From positions 1,550,001-1,614,000 of the forward strand of contig OX044360.1 in the NCBI GenBank assembly GCA_943846745.1: DNA of 64,000 nucleotides, given 5' to 3'. A model generated the notes under the pieces. That model made no database searches. It saw nothing but the letters and a program-made list of their open reading frames with translations, and was not told the DNA's origin. The stretch's first letter is position 1, and every line of letters starts with the position of its first letter. Below are positions 55,184-64,000 of this stretch, piece after piece. The stretch comes from Opacimonas sp002292215. Its GTDB lineage: Bacteria > Pseudomonadota > Gammaproteobacteria > Enterobacterales > Alteromonadaceae. A program made the translations under genes and the position numbers.

Positions 55184-57664
55184 ATGAATCATATTCTAGG
55201 CACAAAACGCCTACCTACACCGTCAAAACTAGCGTTTGCGGTATGTACAGCATTAGCTATAACTCAACCTACTATTGCTACTAAGGCGTTTGCAAATACA
55301 GCAGAAAATCAAAAAATTGAAACGATAGAAGTGACTGCGACTAAACGTTCGCAAAACATTCAGAGCACTCCTGTTGCCGTGCAAGCCTTAAACGGTGAAG
55401 CACTGCGTGAACAGAACATCAGCAACTTTGATGATTTTGCACGTTATGTCCCTAACATCACTCTAGGTGGTCGTGGTCCGGGTCAATCAGACGTATTTAT
55501 TCGTGGTATGGCGATCCAGCCGATCACCGTCATGTTATCTGGTGCCCAAGGTACAATGCCTAATGTAGCCTTGTATATCGACGAACAACCGGTTACTGCC
55601 CCGGGTCGTAACTTAGATTTATATGCAACAGATTTAGAACGTATAGAAGTATTGCCGGGACCTCAAGGCACATTATTCGGTGCCAGTTCACAAGCAGGGA
55701 CGATTCGTTATATTACTAACAAGCCGACTAGTGATTTTGAAGCCGGTTTTAGTACCCGTTTAGAATCCACTAAACATGGCGAGATGAGCACGTCTGCTGA
55801 AGGTTTCATTAATATCCCATTAAATGATGATTTGTCTTTCCGTGCAGCGATGTACAGTGTCAATCGTGGTGGTTATATTGATAACGTTGCAGGCACTTTC
55901 TCTACTGATCCAGCAATAAACAGTGCTTCAGTATTAGATCTTGGTCCAGATGCAACGTATGAAAGCGCATCAAACCTGGCGTTAGCCGAAGATGACTTCA
56001 ATGATAGTTTTTATCAAGGTGGTCGTTTTGGTCTTAAATATTTCATCAATGATACTTGGTCGTTATTGTTACAACATACGACTCAATCATTAGGCGCTGA
56101 TGGCGTATTTGATTACGATCCAGAAGTAGGTGATTTACAAGTAGAACGTTATTTCCCTGATTCACTTCGTGATGATGTTGACCTGACCTCGTTAGTGGTT
56201 GAAGGTAAGCTTGGCGCATTAGACGTTGTTTATGCCGGTGCATTCCTTGACCGTGAAGTGGAGCAATCAATCGATTACACTGGGTATAACAACTCAGGTG
56301 GTTATATTGCTTACTACACTTGTACGTATACTAATCCGGATTATGTTGTTAATTACAACATCTCACCTGAATTCATTACTGAAAATCGCGAATGTAAAGA
56401 TCCAACCAAAGGCTTTAAAGGCCAGCAAGAACATTCTCGTATTACTCAAGAATTGCGTTTTTCTACGGACTTCAATGACCGTTTAAGCATGACTGCGGGT
56501 ATTTACTATGATGATGTTGAAATTAAAACTCAAGATGATTACGTTTATGCTGCAATGGCAGAGCTTGGTTTTGCACCAAATGCACCTATCAGTACTGCCA
56601 ACAGCATCAACCCGAATACTCGTCCTGAAGGCGTAGCGTTCTTTAATGACATTACCCGTAGTGAAGAACAAATTGCCGTTTTCGGTGAAGCAACTTATGC
56701 TATCACTGATAAACTAGCAGCCACTCTTGGGTTACGTTGGTATGATATTGAATCAGATTATACTGGTTCATCTAATTTTGCCGATGGTATTTTCCAAGGG
56801 TCAATGAATACTGACCGAGGTCGTGATTATGATAGTTCAGGTGGACACTCTACTGAGCCATTGCAAGAAGACGGTGTGATACCTAAGTTTAGTTTAGCTT
56901 ATCAAGCGACTGATTCTGTATTGTATTATGCTACTTACTCTGAAGGTTTCCGCCCAGGTGGCTTTAACCGTGGTGGTGGTGTTCCTTCAACGAATACCGA
57001 TTTCCCAACGGTAGGCATTACCTATGCGACGGATGATGTGACTAACTATGAATTTGGTTGGAAATCATTATTACTAGATCAAAGCTTGCGTTTCAACGGT
57101 AACGTTTATTATATCGATTGGAGCAACATGCAGACTTCACGTTTTGATCCACAAAACGTATCGATATTAACCTTTATCGAGAATGCTGCCGATTCGAAAA
57201 TCCAAGGTATCGAAACTGACTTTGAATACATTGCAACAGATAACCTCACTATCTATGGTGCATTTTCGTTTAACAAAACAGAGTTAACTGCGACTCGTGC
57301 GCAAGTCATTGAGATGGCTCCGGTCGGTTCTGAACTACCAGTCACTCCAGCCGTTCAAGGTAACGTACGTGTACGTTATGATTGGGAATATCAAGACTTT
57401 GACATGGATTGGCAGCTAGCCTTGCAACATGCGTCTAAGAGCTACAGTTCAATTGTTGCTTCTGAGCGCGAAGAGCAAGCCGGTTATCAGTTATTGAATG
57501 CCAACTTTGGTATCAGCAAAGACGCATGGCGTGTTAAGTTTTATATCGATAACGTGACAGATGAGCGTGCAACTTTGTTCATCAATGATCAAGACGATAT
57601 TAAACGCATCAGCACTAACCGCCCTCGTACTATTGGTATGAGCGTCAACTATACGTATTACTAA
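55184..57664 (+). CDS. TonB-dependent outer-membrane receptor
   Basis: An 826-residue receptor: a signal peptide ending near residue 38, a TonB box region (KIETIEVTATKRSQNIQSTPVAVQAL), a plug domain (VYIRGMAIQ-type segment and VLPGPQGTLFGASSQAGTIRYI) and a 22-strand barrel ending in NYTYY. It imports a ligand too large for porins. The plug's GPQGTLFG and FRPGGFNRGG segments are frequent in receptors of sphingomonads and Alteromonadales with unknown substrates. A terminator follows, then the TPR-sulfotransferase gene. Confidence 0.92.
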   Translation: MNHILGTKRLPTPSKLAFAVCTALAITQPTIATKAFANTAENQKIETIEVTATKRSQNIQSTPVAVQALNGEALREQNISNFDDFARYVPNITLGGRGPGQSDVFIRGMAIQPITVMLSGAQGTMPNVALYIDEQPVTAPGRNLDLYATDLERIEVLPGPQGTLFGASSQAGTIRYITNKPTSDFEAGFSTRLESTKHGEMSTSAEGFINIPLNDDLSFRAAMYSVNRGGYIDNVAGTFSTDPAINSASVLDLGPDATYESASNLALAEDDFNDSFYQGGRFGLKYFINDTWSLLLQHTTQSLGADGVFDYDPEVGDLQVERYFPDSLRDDVDLTSLVVEGKLGALDVVYAGAFLDREVEQSIDYTGYNNSGGYIAYYTCTYTNPDYVVNYNISPEFITENRECKDPTKGFKGQQEHSRITQELRFSTDFNDRLSMTAGIYYDDVEIKTQDDYVYAAMAELGFAPNAPISTANSINPNTRPEGVAFFNDITRSEEQIAVFGEATYAITDKLAATLGLRWYDIESDYTGSSNFADGIFQGSMNTDRGRDYDSSGGHSTEPLQEDGVIPKFSLAYQATDSVLYYATYSEGFRPGGFNRGGGVPSTNTDFPTVGITYATDDVTNYEFGWKSLLLDQSLRFNGNVYYIDWSNMQTSRFDPQNVSILTFIENAADSKIQGIETDFEYIATDNLTIYGAFSFNKTELTATRAQVIEMAPVGSELPVTPAVQGNVRVRYDWEYQDFDMDWQLALQHASKSYSSIVASEREEQAGYQLLNANFGISKDAWRVKFYIDNVTDERATLFINDQDDIKRISTNRPRTIGMSVNYTYY

Positions 57665-57710
57665 GTATTACGGTATACTAAGACTAATGACGCTCTGTTA
57701 TTAGTTCAAT

Positions 57711-57746
57711 AATCCCTGTATTTTTGAAGATACGGGGATTTTTTTT
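57711..57746 (+). terminator. Terminator after the TonB receptor gene
   Basis: AATCCCTGTAT (57711-57721) pairs with ATACGGGGATT (57730-57740, one G-T pair) and eight T residues follow. It lies 47 bases past the receptor's stop. Confidence 0.85.
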
Positions 57747-57758
57747 AGTACTTAATAA

Positions 57759-59762
57759 GTGAATGATATCGCAATGACCATACCCGATTCGACGACAGTA
57801 CCCCCTTTAGTTCAAGCTGAAGCGCTGGTTAAAGCACAACAATTTCCTGCTGCTTTACAGATCTTGAATCAATGTTTAAAAGCTCAGCCAAATGATCGAC
57901 AATGTTTATATCTAAAAGCGGTTTGTCACCGTTATCTGCAAGATGTATCACAAGCCATTGGTACTCTCTCGACATTGCTAGCTACACATCCAGAGTATGC
58001 CCGCGGTTATCAAGAACTCGGTCATTGTTACCGGATCCAAACCAAGTTTCCAGAAGCGATTAACGCCTATCAAATGGCGGTGCAACTTCATCCTGGTTTA
58101 TTGGCTAGTTGGCAACAACTCAGCCATTTATTTGCGGCATTGAATGAACCTACACTAGTGCGTGAAGCACAAGATAAAATTACAGAACTCAAGGCGTTAC
58201 CACCTTTTTTACTGGCGGCACAAAGTGCTTTTTATGAAGGGAAAATAGCCAAAGCGGAACGGTTAACTCGTGATTTTTTAATCAAGCAGCCCAGTCATAT
58301 TCCGGCAATGCGTTTATTAGCAAAAATAGCCATCAAATTAAACATTCTCGAAGATGCACAAGTTTTATTATCTAGTGCTGCCGATATGGCACCTCACAGT
58401 ACTGATTTACAGTTAGAATTGATTCAGGTGCTACAAAAACGTCAGTTGTTTGACCAAGCCCATACATTAGCACAAGCGTTATTCGACAATCACCCTCACC
58501 TCCCTCTGGCGGAGTTAGCACTCGCGAATCAATGTGTCGCGATTGGCCAGACTGAACAAGCAATTCCTCATTTTGATTCTGTTCTGTCTCAATTACCTAG
58601 CCATGCACCAGTATTTGTCCAACGTGGCCACGCATTTAAAACTATTGGTTTACCGGATGCTGCGATCGCCGATTATCTAAAAGCCTGCGAATTAAAACCT
58701 GATTTTGGTGATGCTTATTGGAGCTTAGCCAACCTAAAAACATTTAGTTTTGACGACGCATTAATTAACACTATGATGAGCGTAGTCAACCAGCCTCAAG
58801 TACAGGTGATGGATAAATACCATATTAGTTTTGCGTTGGGCAAAGCCTTTGAAGATAAAGCGGATTATGCCCAGTCATTTGCTTTTTATGCGCAAGGTAA
58901 TGAGCTCAAACATGCGCAACTGAATTATCAAGCGGGTGACACATCGCAGCAAATACAAGCGCAAATTGAGCATTGTCCACCAGCGTTATTTACGCAGATA
59001 TTATCCGCTTGTAAGAGTGCAGCCCCGATTTTTATTGTTGGCTTACCGCGTGCTGGATCAACCTTAATAGAGCAGATACTAGCATCTCATCCATTAATTG
59101 AAGGCACCAGTGAATTACCTAATATATTAGCGCTAGCGCGCAAGCTATCGGGTCGCTACAAATCTGATAATGCTTACCCTGCAAACCTTACGGGTTTCTC
59201 TGCCGAGGAGTTAACGCAATGGGGTGAAGGTTATATTAACGATACGCAAATTCACCGCACCCAACAAACTCCATTTTTCATTGATAAAATGCCTAATAAC
59301 TTCCGTCATTTGGGCTTAATTAAACTAATCCTTCCCCATGCTAAAATTATTGACGCACGGCGTGAACCTATTGCGTGTTGTTTTAGCGGTTATAAACAAT
59401 TATTTGCTGAAGGCCAAGAATTTAGTTATCAGCTTAGTGATATTCGTCAATATTATGATGACTACGTGGCGCTAATGGCGCATTGGGAGCAGTGTTTTGG
59501 AGACAGTATCTTACGCGTGCAACATGAAGAACTGGTTGATGATTTAGAAGGGCAAGTGCGTCGGTTACTGGATTTTATTGGCGTGGAATTTAACATTGCT
59601 TGTTTGGATTTTCATAAAACCAAACGTAATGTTAAAACACCGAGTGCAGAGCAAGTACGACAACCTATTAACCCCGAGGCGCAACATCAGTGGCGGCACT
59701 TTGCCCCATATATAAGCACACTCACAGAGCATTTTACGCCAGTGGACGGGCAAACACTTTAA
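57759..59762 (+). CDS. TPR-repeat sulfotransferase family protein
   Basis: A 667-residue protein with about ten tetratricopeptide units (residues 15-400) followed by a sulfotransferase domain. The 5'-phosphosulfate loop is GLPRAGST at residues 428-435, and the 3'-phosphate segment includes DARREPIACCFSGYKQLF. It probably moves sulfate from PAPS to an acceptor held by the TPR part; the acceptor is unknown. The start is a GTG at 57759 (an ATG at 57774 is possible); neither has a strong ribosome binding site. It overlaps the convergent exonuclease gene by 29 bases. Confidence 0.88.
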   Translation: MNDIAMTIPDSTTVPPLVQAEALVKAQQFPAALQILNQCLKAQPNDRQCLYLKAVCHRYLQDVSQAIGTLSTLLATHPEYARGYQELGHCYRIQTKFPEAINAYQMAVQLHPGLLASWQQLSHLFAALNEPTLVREAQDKITELKALPPFLLAAQSAFYEGKIAKAERLTRDFLIKQPSHIPAMRLLAKIAIKLNILEDAQVLLSSAADMAPHSTDLQLELIQVLQKRQLFDQAHTLAQALFDNHPHLPLAELALANQCVAIGQTEQAIPHFDSVLSQLPSHAPVFVQRGHAFKTIGLPDAAIADYLKACELKPDFGDAYWSLANLKTFSFDDALINTMMSVVNQPQVQVMDKYHISFALGKAFEDKADYAQSFAFYAQGNELKHAQLNYQAGDTSQQIQAQIEHCPPALFTQILSACKSAAPIFIVGLPRAGSTLIEQILASHPLIEGTSELPNILALARKLSGRYKSDNAYPANLTGFSAEELTQWGEGYINDTQIHRTQQTPFFIDKMPNNFRHLGLIKLILPHAKIIDARREPIACCFSGYKQLFAEGQEFSYQLSDIRQYYDDYVALMAHWEQCFGDSILRVQHEELVDDLEGQVRRLLDFIGVEFNIACLDFHKTKRNVKTPSAEQVRQPINPEAQHQWRHFAPYISTLTEHFTPVDGQTL

Positions 59763-60426
59763 TCGCCCCTGTTGCTTTAAGTTCTTGTAACGTCGTCTGC
59801 CCAGATGCATCCAGTATATGCATTTGGGCCAACCATAATTCCAATGTTGCCATCGCATCGGATAATGCATTATGAGCTAATGCTGGTGTTAAATCCAAAT
59901 GTTCACGGCACGCCCCTAAGGTCGCTGCACCGGTTGGAATAACACTCATTTTTTTATGTAATTGATATAATGCTAATTGCATCGTATCAATACACACAAT
60001 CGTGGGTAAAGACACGCCTAAGCGAATGCTTAACTGCTTTAGCATCACCATATCTAATTGTGCATTATGTAATACCCAAATATGGCTGCCTGCAAACTCA
60101 GTAAGCTGTTCAAACATTTCTCTTGCATGAAAACCGCGGGAAATATCTCTGGGCGTTAATCCATGAATAATGGGACTTTGTTCGAGATTGCCCTTCGCTC
60201 GAATAAGCCGATAATAGCCACTTGCTAAATCAATCCCTGATGATGTTGCTTCAATCCAGCCTGCTGACATAAATTTAGCGGTCTTAGTGTCCATACAACT
60301 AAACTCAAAATCTACTGCAAGCCAGCGACAATCTTTGAGCGCCAGATTAGATATAGTGGCTGGTAATCTTTGATGCTGCCCTATTAGCGCACCGAATTTA
60401 CGACTAAGATTAGCCAATATACTCAT
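59734..60426 (-). CDS. 3'-5' exonuclease, DnaQ-like (DEDDh)
   Basis: A 230-residue exonuclease. The DEDDh motifs are visible: Asp and Glu in AVDFEFSCMDT, an Asp in WVLHNAQLDMVML and His-Asp in AHNALSDAMATLELW. It degrades single-stranded DNA or RNA ends with two metal ions; a precise role in repair or turnover is not known. Its ATG overlaps the DUF294 gene stop (TAATG), so the two are translated together. Confidence 0.9.
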   Translation of the reverse strand: MSILANLSRKFGALIGQHQRLPATISNLALKDCRWLAVDFEFSCMDTKTAKFMSAGWIEATSSGIDLASGYYRLIRAKGNLEQSPIIHGLTPRDISRGFHAREMFEQLTEFAGSHIWVLHNAQLDMVMLKQLSIRLGVSLPTIVCIDTMQLALYQLHKKMSVIPTGAATLGACREHLDLTPALAHNALSDAMATLELWLAQMHILDASGQTTLQELKATGAIKVFARPLA

Positions 60427-62258
60427 TAAGCTACTCCACCGGAAAGTTTCATGACAACAGCTTGTTGTGCGCGATGGATTGATTTAAACGAGGCTTTTAA
60501 TTGATGCCGTTCTAACGAAGATAAATCTGACACGCTAATAATATTATCAGTCACATTATTGCGCAGCTGATGACGCCAGCGCAGACGATTTAAGAATAGC
60601 CAAATATCTCGTAAATTATCAGCATCCTCTGTCGTTATCGCATTGATTTGACCGAGTATATTTAACCGCTCAACGGTATTTGGTATAGTGATACCCGCTG
60701 ATAATGAGTATAAACGTGCGAGGTTATTAATCAGGGCAATAGCATTCACTTTCAGATTGATACAATCTTTCTTACCATTGTGTTTGCGATATACAAATTT
60801 GTTAAACACCGATAATGGCACTGCATCACTATTCGCATCGCGGGCTAATGCTGCTAGAAAAAACGCATCTTTAAATAAAGGTTTACGTCGTTGTTGTAAG
60901 TTTTTAAATAGCGTGCGGTCGCCGTCGACCGCGCGGGCATCCAAAAAGATATTAAAGGCTAAAATAGCTTCAGGCGTGGGTTGATTAATCCATTTTTTAG
61001 CTTGCATCACCGCTTCGTCCACACTGAGACGTAATTCAGGATTAGACGCCATGATATTACCATCGCAGAGTTTAATGCCACACTTACCTAAGCCTTTGCA
61101 AACATATTCAGACATCTGCTTGAAGTACTCACCCTCTTCCTCGTTGGGCGTTTGCGCTAACAACAAGGCATTGTCTTGATCAGAGCCCATTGTTTGGTCT
61201 TCGCGCGCTTGAGAGCCGTATACGACCCAACAATATCCCATTGGCGCAGCGCCATGCTGTTCGATAAAGAAAGCAATCAATTTGCGGGTCATAATATCTG
61301 TCGCTTGCGAGAGTACTTTACCGGCAATATCAAAATCCCCAGCACGTTTTGCATTCGCAGCAAAATACTGTGGCATCTGCCATGCGATTCGTGTCAGCTC
61401 GTAGAGATTGGCTGTTTTGGATAGTTCACCAATCATAAACAAGACATTACCTCGTTGTTTTCTGATCACATCCGACGTAGTAACCATACCTACCGGTGAG
61501 CGATCATCTGCATGCAGTACGGGTAAATGATGAATGTTTTTTTCACTCATCAATGAGATAGCAGAGAACATATTTTGATTATGTAAGACATAAGCGGGGT
61601 TCTCGGTCATGATGTTATTCACGCCCAAACTAATATCCATTCCCTCTGCGACGACTCGGTTTCGCAAATCACGGTCCGTCACAATACCAATTAGATGCTC
61701 ATCTTCAGTAACAATCAGTGAACTCACTCCATGCTTTGACATTATTTGTGCTGCTAATTGGATGCTGTCGTGTTGTTCAATTTGGATTGGCGCTTTAGTC
61801 AACTGTTCATACAATGGCTTATACAACCACATAGAGTTGGAATCTTCTACGGCTTGATTTTGTAAAACATTATTTTTAGCCGCATTAAAAAACTTAGCAA
61901 AAACTTTATTTTCCATGCATCTATCAAATAGCGTTTGATTGATACAATAAACAACACCAGGGCTATCTATTTCAACTTGGATCTTACCTTTATTGGGTTC
62001 CATTAATGCAATAAAACCAAAATAATCGCCTTCACTCAAAAAACGCTCTGCGCCATCTTCATCATAAATCGTAAATTGACCGGTCTGGATCAAAAATAAC
62101 GAAGGTTGATGTTCGGCTAATAAACGTTGTTGATTATCGGGAGTGAGATAGATCACTTTGGTTTTAGCTGCAATGCTATACAAGCTGTCTTCGTCAAAGA
62201 CATCAAAAGGTGCTGCTTTGGATAAAAAATCGATCACTTGATGTGGAATATCGCTCAT
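60426..62258 (-). CDS. CNBD-CBS-DUF294 nucleotidyltransferase-like signalling protein
   Basis: A 610-residue protein with a cyclic-nucleotide-binding domain (about residues 15-115), a CBS pair (about 155-275), a DUF294 nucleotidyltransferase-like domain (about 300-450, with GSQAREDQTMGSDQDNALL) and a DUF294_C domain to the end. The GS..D.D motif resembles GlnD/MinT-type nucleotidyltransferases. It probably senses nucleotides and modifies a partner protein; target unknown. It is coupled to the exonuclease gene, and a terminator separates it from the symporter gene upstream. AAGGACG precedes the ATG. Confidence 0.88.
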   Translation of the reverse strand: MSDIPHQVIDFLSKAAPFDVFDEDSLYSIAAKTKVIYLTPDNQQRLLAEHQPSLFLIQTGQFTIYDEDGAERFLSEGDYFGFIALMEPNKGKIQVEIDSPGVVYCINQTLFDRCMENKVFAKFFNAAKNNVLQNQAVEDSNSMWLYKPLYEQLTKAPIQIEQHDSIQLAAQIMSKHGVSSLIVTEDEHLIGIVTDRDLRNRVVAEGMDISLGVNNIMTENPAYVLHNQNMFSAISLMSEKNIHHLPVLHADDRSPVGMVTTSDVIRKQRGNVLFMIGELSKTANLYELTRIAWQMPQYFAANAKRAGDFDIAGKVLSQATDIMTRKLIAFFIEQHGAAPMGYCWVVYGSQAREDQTMGSDQDNALLLAQTPNEEEGEYFKQMSEYVCKGLGKCGIKLCDGNIMASNPELRLSVDEAVMQAKKWINQPTPEAILAFNIFLDARAVDGDRTLFKNLQQRRKPLFKDAFFLAALARDANSDAVPLSVFNKFVYRKHNGKKDCINLKVNAIALINNLARLYSLSAGITIPNTVERLNILGQINAITTEDADNLRDIWLFLNRLRWRHQLRNNVTDNIISVSDLSSLERHQLKASFKSIHRAQQAVVMKLSGGVA

Positions 62259-62278
62259 ATTACGTCCTTATATAAAAA

Positions 62279-62308
62279 AAGCCTGAGGAAAGTATAATCC
62301 CCAGGCTT
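62279..62308 (-). terminator. Terminator between the symporter and DUF294 genes
   Basis: AAGCCTG (62279-62285) pairs with CAGGCTT (62302-62308); on the minus strand seven T residues follow. It lies 46 bases past the symporter stop and upstream of the DUF294 gene. Confidence 0.85.
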
Positions 62309-62353
62309 CGATTCGTCATTTAACTTTTAGTTAAAAACTGTGTTATCTAGGTG

Positions 62354-64000
62354 TTAGTGAGCTGATGCTTCACCTGCACCTTTAGGATAACGGATGCTTT
62401 CTACTAATTCTTGGATTTCTTGTGGTGCTTCTTTAGTAAATTTGAATACTAAGAATGCAACACCAAAGTTAACCATCATACCTAGAGTACCGATACCTTC
62501 AGGTGAAATACCAAACCACCAGTTAGCAGGCACGTTAGCCGCTGGATTAACAAATTTGAAGTAGATGATGTAAGCTGCAGTGAATGCAATACCTGCAATC
62601 ATACCACTTACCGCACCTTTATCATTCATACGCTTAGAGAAGATACCCATAATAATCGCAGGGAAGAAGCTTGATGCTGCTAGACCGAATGCAAAGGCAA
62701 CAACCTGTGCAACGAACCCTGGTGGATTTATTCCGAAGTAACCTGCGATACATATTGCCACCGCAGCCGCTAATCGTGCATATCCTAACTCTGCTTTATC
62801 CGAAATATTTGGCGCAAAGTTACGCTTCAATAAATCATGCGATACAGATGTTGAGATTACCAATAGTAAACCTGCAGAGGTTGATAACGCGGCAGCAACA
62901 CCACCGGCAGCAACTAACGCAATAACCCAAGCTGGTAAGTTCGCAATTTCTGGGTTAGCTAATACCATGATATCACGGTCAACTTTCATTTCATTTGCAG
63001 AAGCAGGATCAGTGATGCTACCCGCTGCATAGAACATGTTGCCGTCGCCATTTTTATCATTAAAGGTAATTAGGCCAGTTTTTTCCCAGTTTTTAATCCA
63101 TGTAGGTGCTGTAGCATAAGGCGTACCTTTACCGATTTCACCATTTACAGTAGGACCATTGATTGTTTCAATCATGTTTACACGACCGAAAGAAGCAAGC
63201 GCTGGTGCAGTAGTATAAAGTAATGCGATGAATACTAACGCATAACCTGCAGACTTACGTGCATCTGATACTTTTGGTACAGTGAAGAAACGTACGATTA
63301 CGTGAGGTAGACCTGCAGTACCCACCATAAGCGCGAAAGTAATGAAGAATACATCGATAGTAGATTTAGTACCCGAAGTGTATTCATTAAAACCGAGCTC
63401 CGTGGATAGCATGTCTAGCTTATCAAGCATGAACACCCCAGAACCATCAGCTAAAGTAGCACCAAACGCTGTTTGCGGAAGGATGTGTCCGGTAACCATC
63501 ATAGAGATGAATACAGCTGGAACGATATAAGCGAAAATAAGCACACAGTATTGTGCTACTTGAGTGTAAGTAATCCCTTTCATGCCACCTAAAACAGTGT
63601 AGAAGAATACAATACCCATACCGATGACAACACCAGTAACAATATCAACTTCTAAGAAGCGAGAGAATACCACACCAACACCACGCATCTGACCAGCTAC
63701 ATATGTGAAACACACGAAGATAGCGCAGAACACCGCAACGGTACGTGCTGTTTGAGAGTAATAACGATCACCAATGAAATCTGGAACAGTGAATTTACCA
63801 AACTTACGTAAGTAAGGTGCTAAACACAATGCTAGTAGTACATAACCACCAGTCCAACCCATTAAGTAAACCGCACCGTCATAACCCATAAAAGAGATAA
63901 GACCGGCCATTGAGATAAATGATGCTGCTGACATCCAATCAGCTGCAGTAGCCATACCATTGACGACTGGATGAACACCACCGCCGGCTACATAGAAATC
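62354..64000 (-). CDS. Sodium/solute symporter (VC_2705 / ActP-like), 5' end outside window
   Basis: The minus-strand frame is open to the right edge; the first ATG at 63955 is internal, since in-frame codons DFYVAGGGVHPVVNG precede it. The 548 visible residues give about twelve membrane helices with the SSS segments DWMSAASFISMAGLI, VPDFIGDRYYS and GGMKGITYTQVAQY. It belongs to the subgroup found next to DUF4212 and DUF294 genes and related to acetate permease ActP. The substrate is probably a short monocarboxylate such as acetate or pyruvate, carried with Na+. At least 15 N-terminal codons are missing. Confidence 0.92.
   Translation of the reverse strand, partial: DFYVAGGGVHPVVNGMATAADWMSAASFISMAGLISFMGYDGAVYLMGWTGGYVLLALCLAPYLRKFGKFTVPDFIGDRYYSQTARTVAVFCAIFVCFTYVAGQMRGVGVVFSRFLEVDIVTGVVIGMGIVFFYTVLGGMKGITYTQVAQYCVLIFAYIVPAVFISMMVTGHILPQTAFGATLADGSGVFMLDKLDMLSTELGFNEYTSGTKSTIDVFFITFALMVGTAGLPHVIVRFFTVPKVSDARKSAGYALVFIALLYTTAPALASFGRVNMIETINGPTVNGEIGKGTPYATAPTWIKNWEKTGLITFNDKNGDGNMFYAAGSITDPASANEMKVDRDIMVLANPEIANLPAWVIALVAAGGVAAALSTSAGLLLVISTSVSHDLLKRNFAPNISDKAELGYARLAAAVAICIAGYFGINPPGFVAQVVAFAFGLAASSFFPAIIMGIFSKRMNDKGAVSGMIAGIAFTAAYIIYFKFVNPAANVPANWWFGISPEGIGTLGMMVNFGVAFLVFKFTKEAPQEIQELVESIRYPKGAGEASAH

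Noticed and set aside
1..64000. Mobile elements, prophage, CRISPR, tRNA or rRNA genes
   Set aside because: No transposase, integrase or phage-like gene, no spaced repeat array and no tRNA T-loop signature was seen; gene order is that of a conserved chromosome.

Overview
The window is a contiguous stretch of what looks like core chromosome from an AT-rich marine gammaproteobacterium, most likely of the Alteromonadales (Pseudoalteromonas/Colwellia/Shewanella-like). The grounds are an E. coli-type kdsD-lpt-rpoN-ptsN and divergent mla-murA block, a complete Na+-NQR operon, FabV instead of FabI, a FldB-type flavodoxin, two large TonB-dependent receptors, a BCCT carrier and Na+-coupled symporters at both ends. 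I see no rRNA, tRNA, CRISPR array, prophage or insertion sequence.

Layout. 1-4.3 kb: a truncated Na+-dependent NSS transporter, an SDR, a DCC-family thiol protein, msrA and mgtE. 4.4-12.3 kb (minus): yrbG-kdsD-kdsC-lptC-lptA-lptB-rpoN-hpf-ptsN-rapZ-npr, combining Kdo/LPS precursor supply and LPS transport with sigma-54 and nitrogen-PTS regulation. 12.5-17.2 kb (plus): mlaF-E-D-C-B, ibaG and murA, for outer-membrane lipid asymmetry and peptidoglycan precursor synthesis. 17.2-26.5 kb: a beta-propeller lipoprotein, fldB with a CLCA_X-type HEXXH gene, a lone exbD, ygjV-like and NAD(P)-binding genes, a DPP-IV-like peptidase, a probable half-length PH-domain gene, a threonine/serine dehydratase and an SGNH-like hydrolase. 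26.6-31.5 kb (minus): pckA, an aldo/keto reductase, dinB and a porin. 31.8-39.0 kb (minus): nqrABCDEF, then apbE and nqrM, i.e. the pump plus its flavinylation and iron-delivery factors. 39.5-46 kb: fabV, fklB, ppc, mdh, argR. 46-52.4 kb: an Oar-like TonB receptor divergent from a uridine-kinase-like gene, a CNT nucleoside transporter and a 2OG-Fe(II) oxygenase. 52.4-59.8 kb: marR and a BCCT carrier (minus), then a TonB receptor and a TPR-sulfotransferase (plus). 59.7-64 kb (minus): a DnaQ-like exonuclease, a CNBD/CBS/DUF294 protein and a truncated sodium/solute symporter.

Most genes are familiar. The least explained material is: a folded-looking leader ahead of nqrA; the kinase/transporter/oxygenase operon, which resembles a nucleoside-oxidation salvage route; a duplicated operator-like element upstream of the porin; a PH-domain gene that appears to have lost its first half; the flavodoxin/CLCA_X pair; and the TonB receptor next to a TPR-sulfotransferase. 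Several starts were moved from the longest reading frame because a Shine-Dalgarno sequence or promoter lies inside the longer version (msrA, kdsD, mlaF, mlaC, ygjV-like, the dehydratase, pckA, the aldo/keto reductase, nqrC, fklB, ppc).
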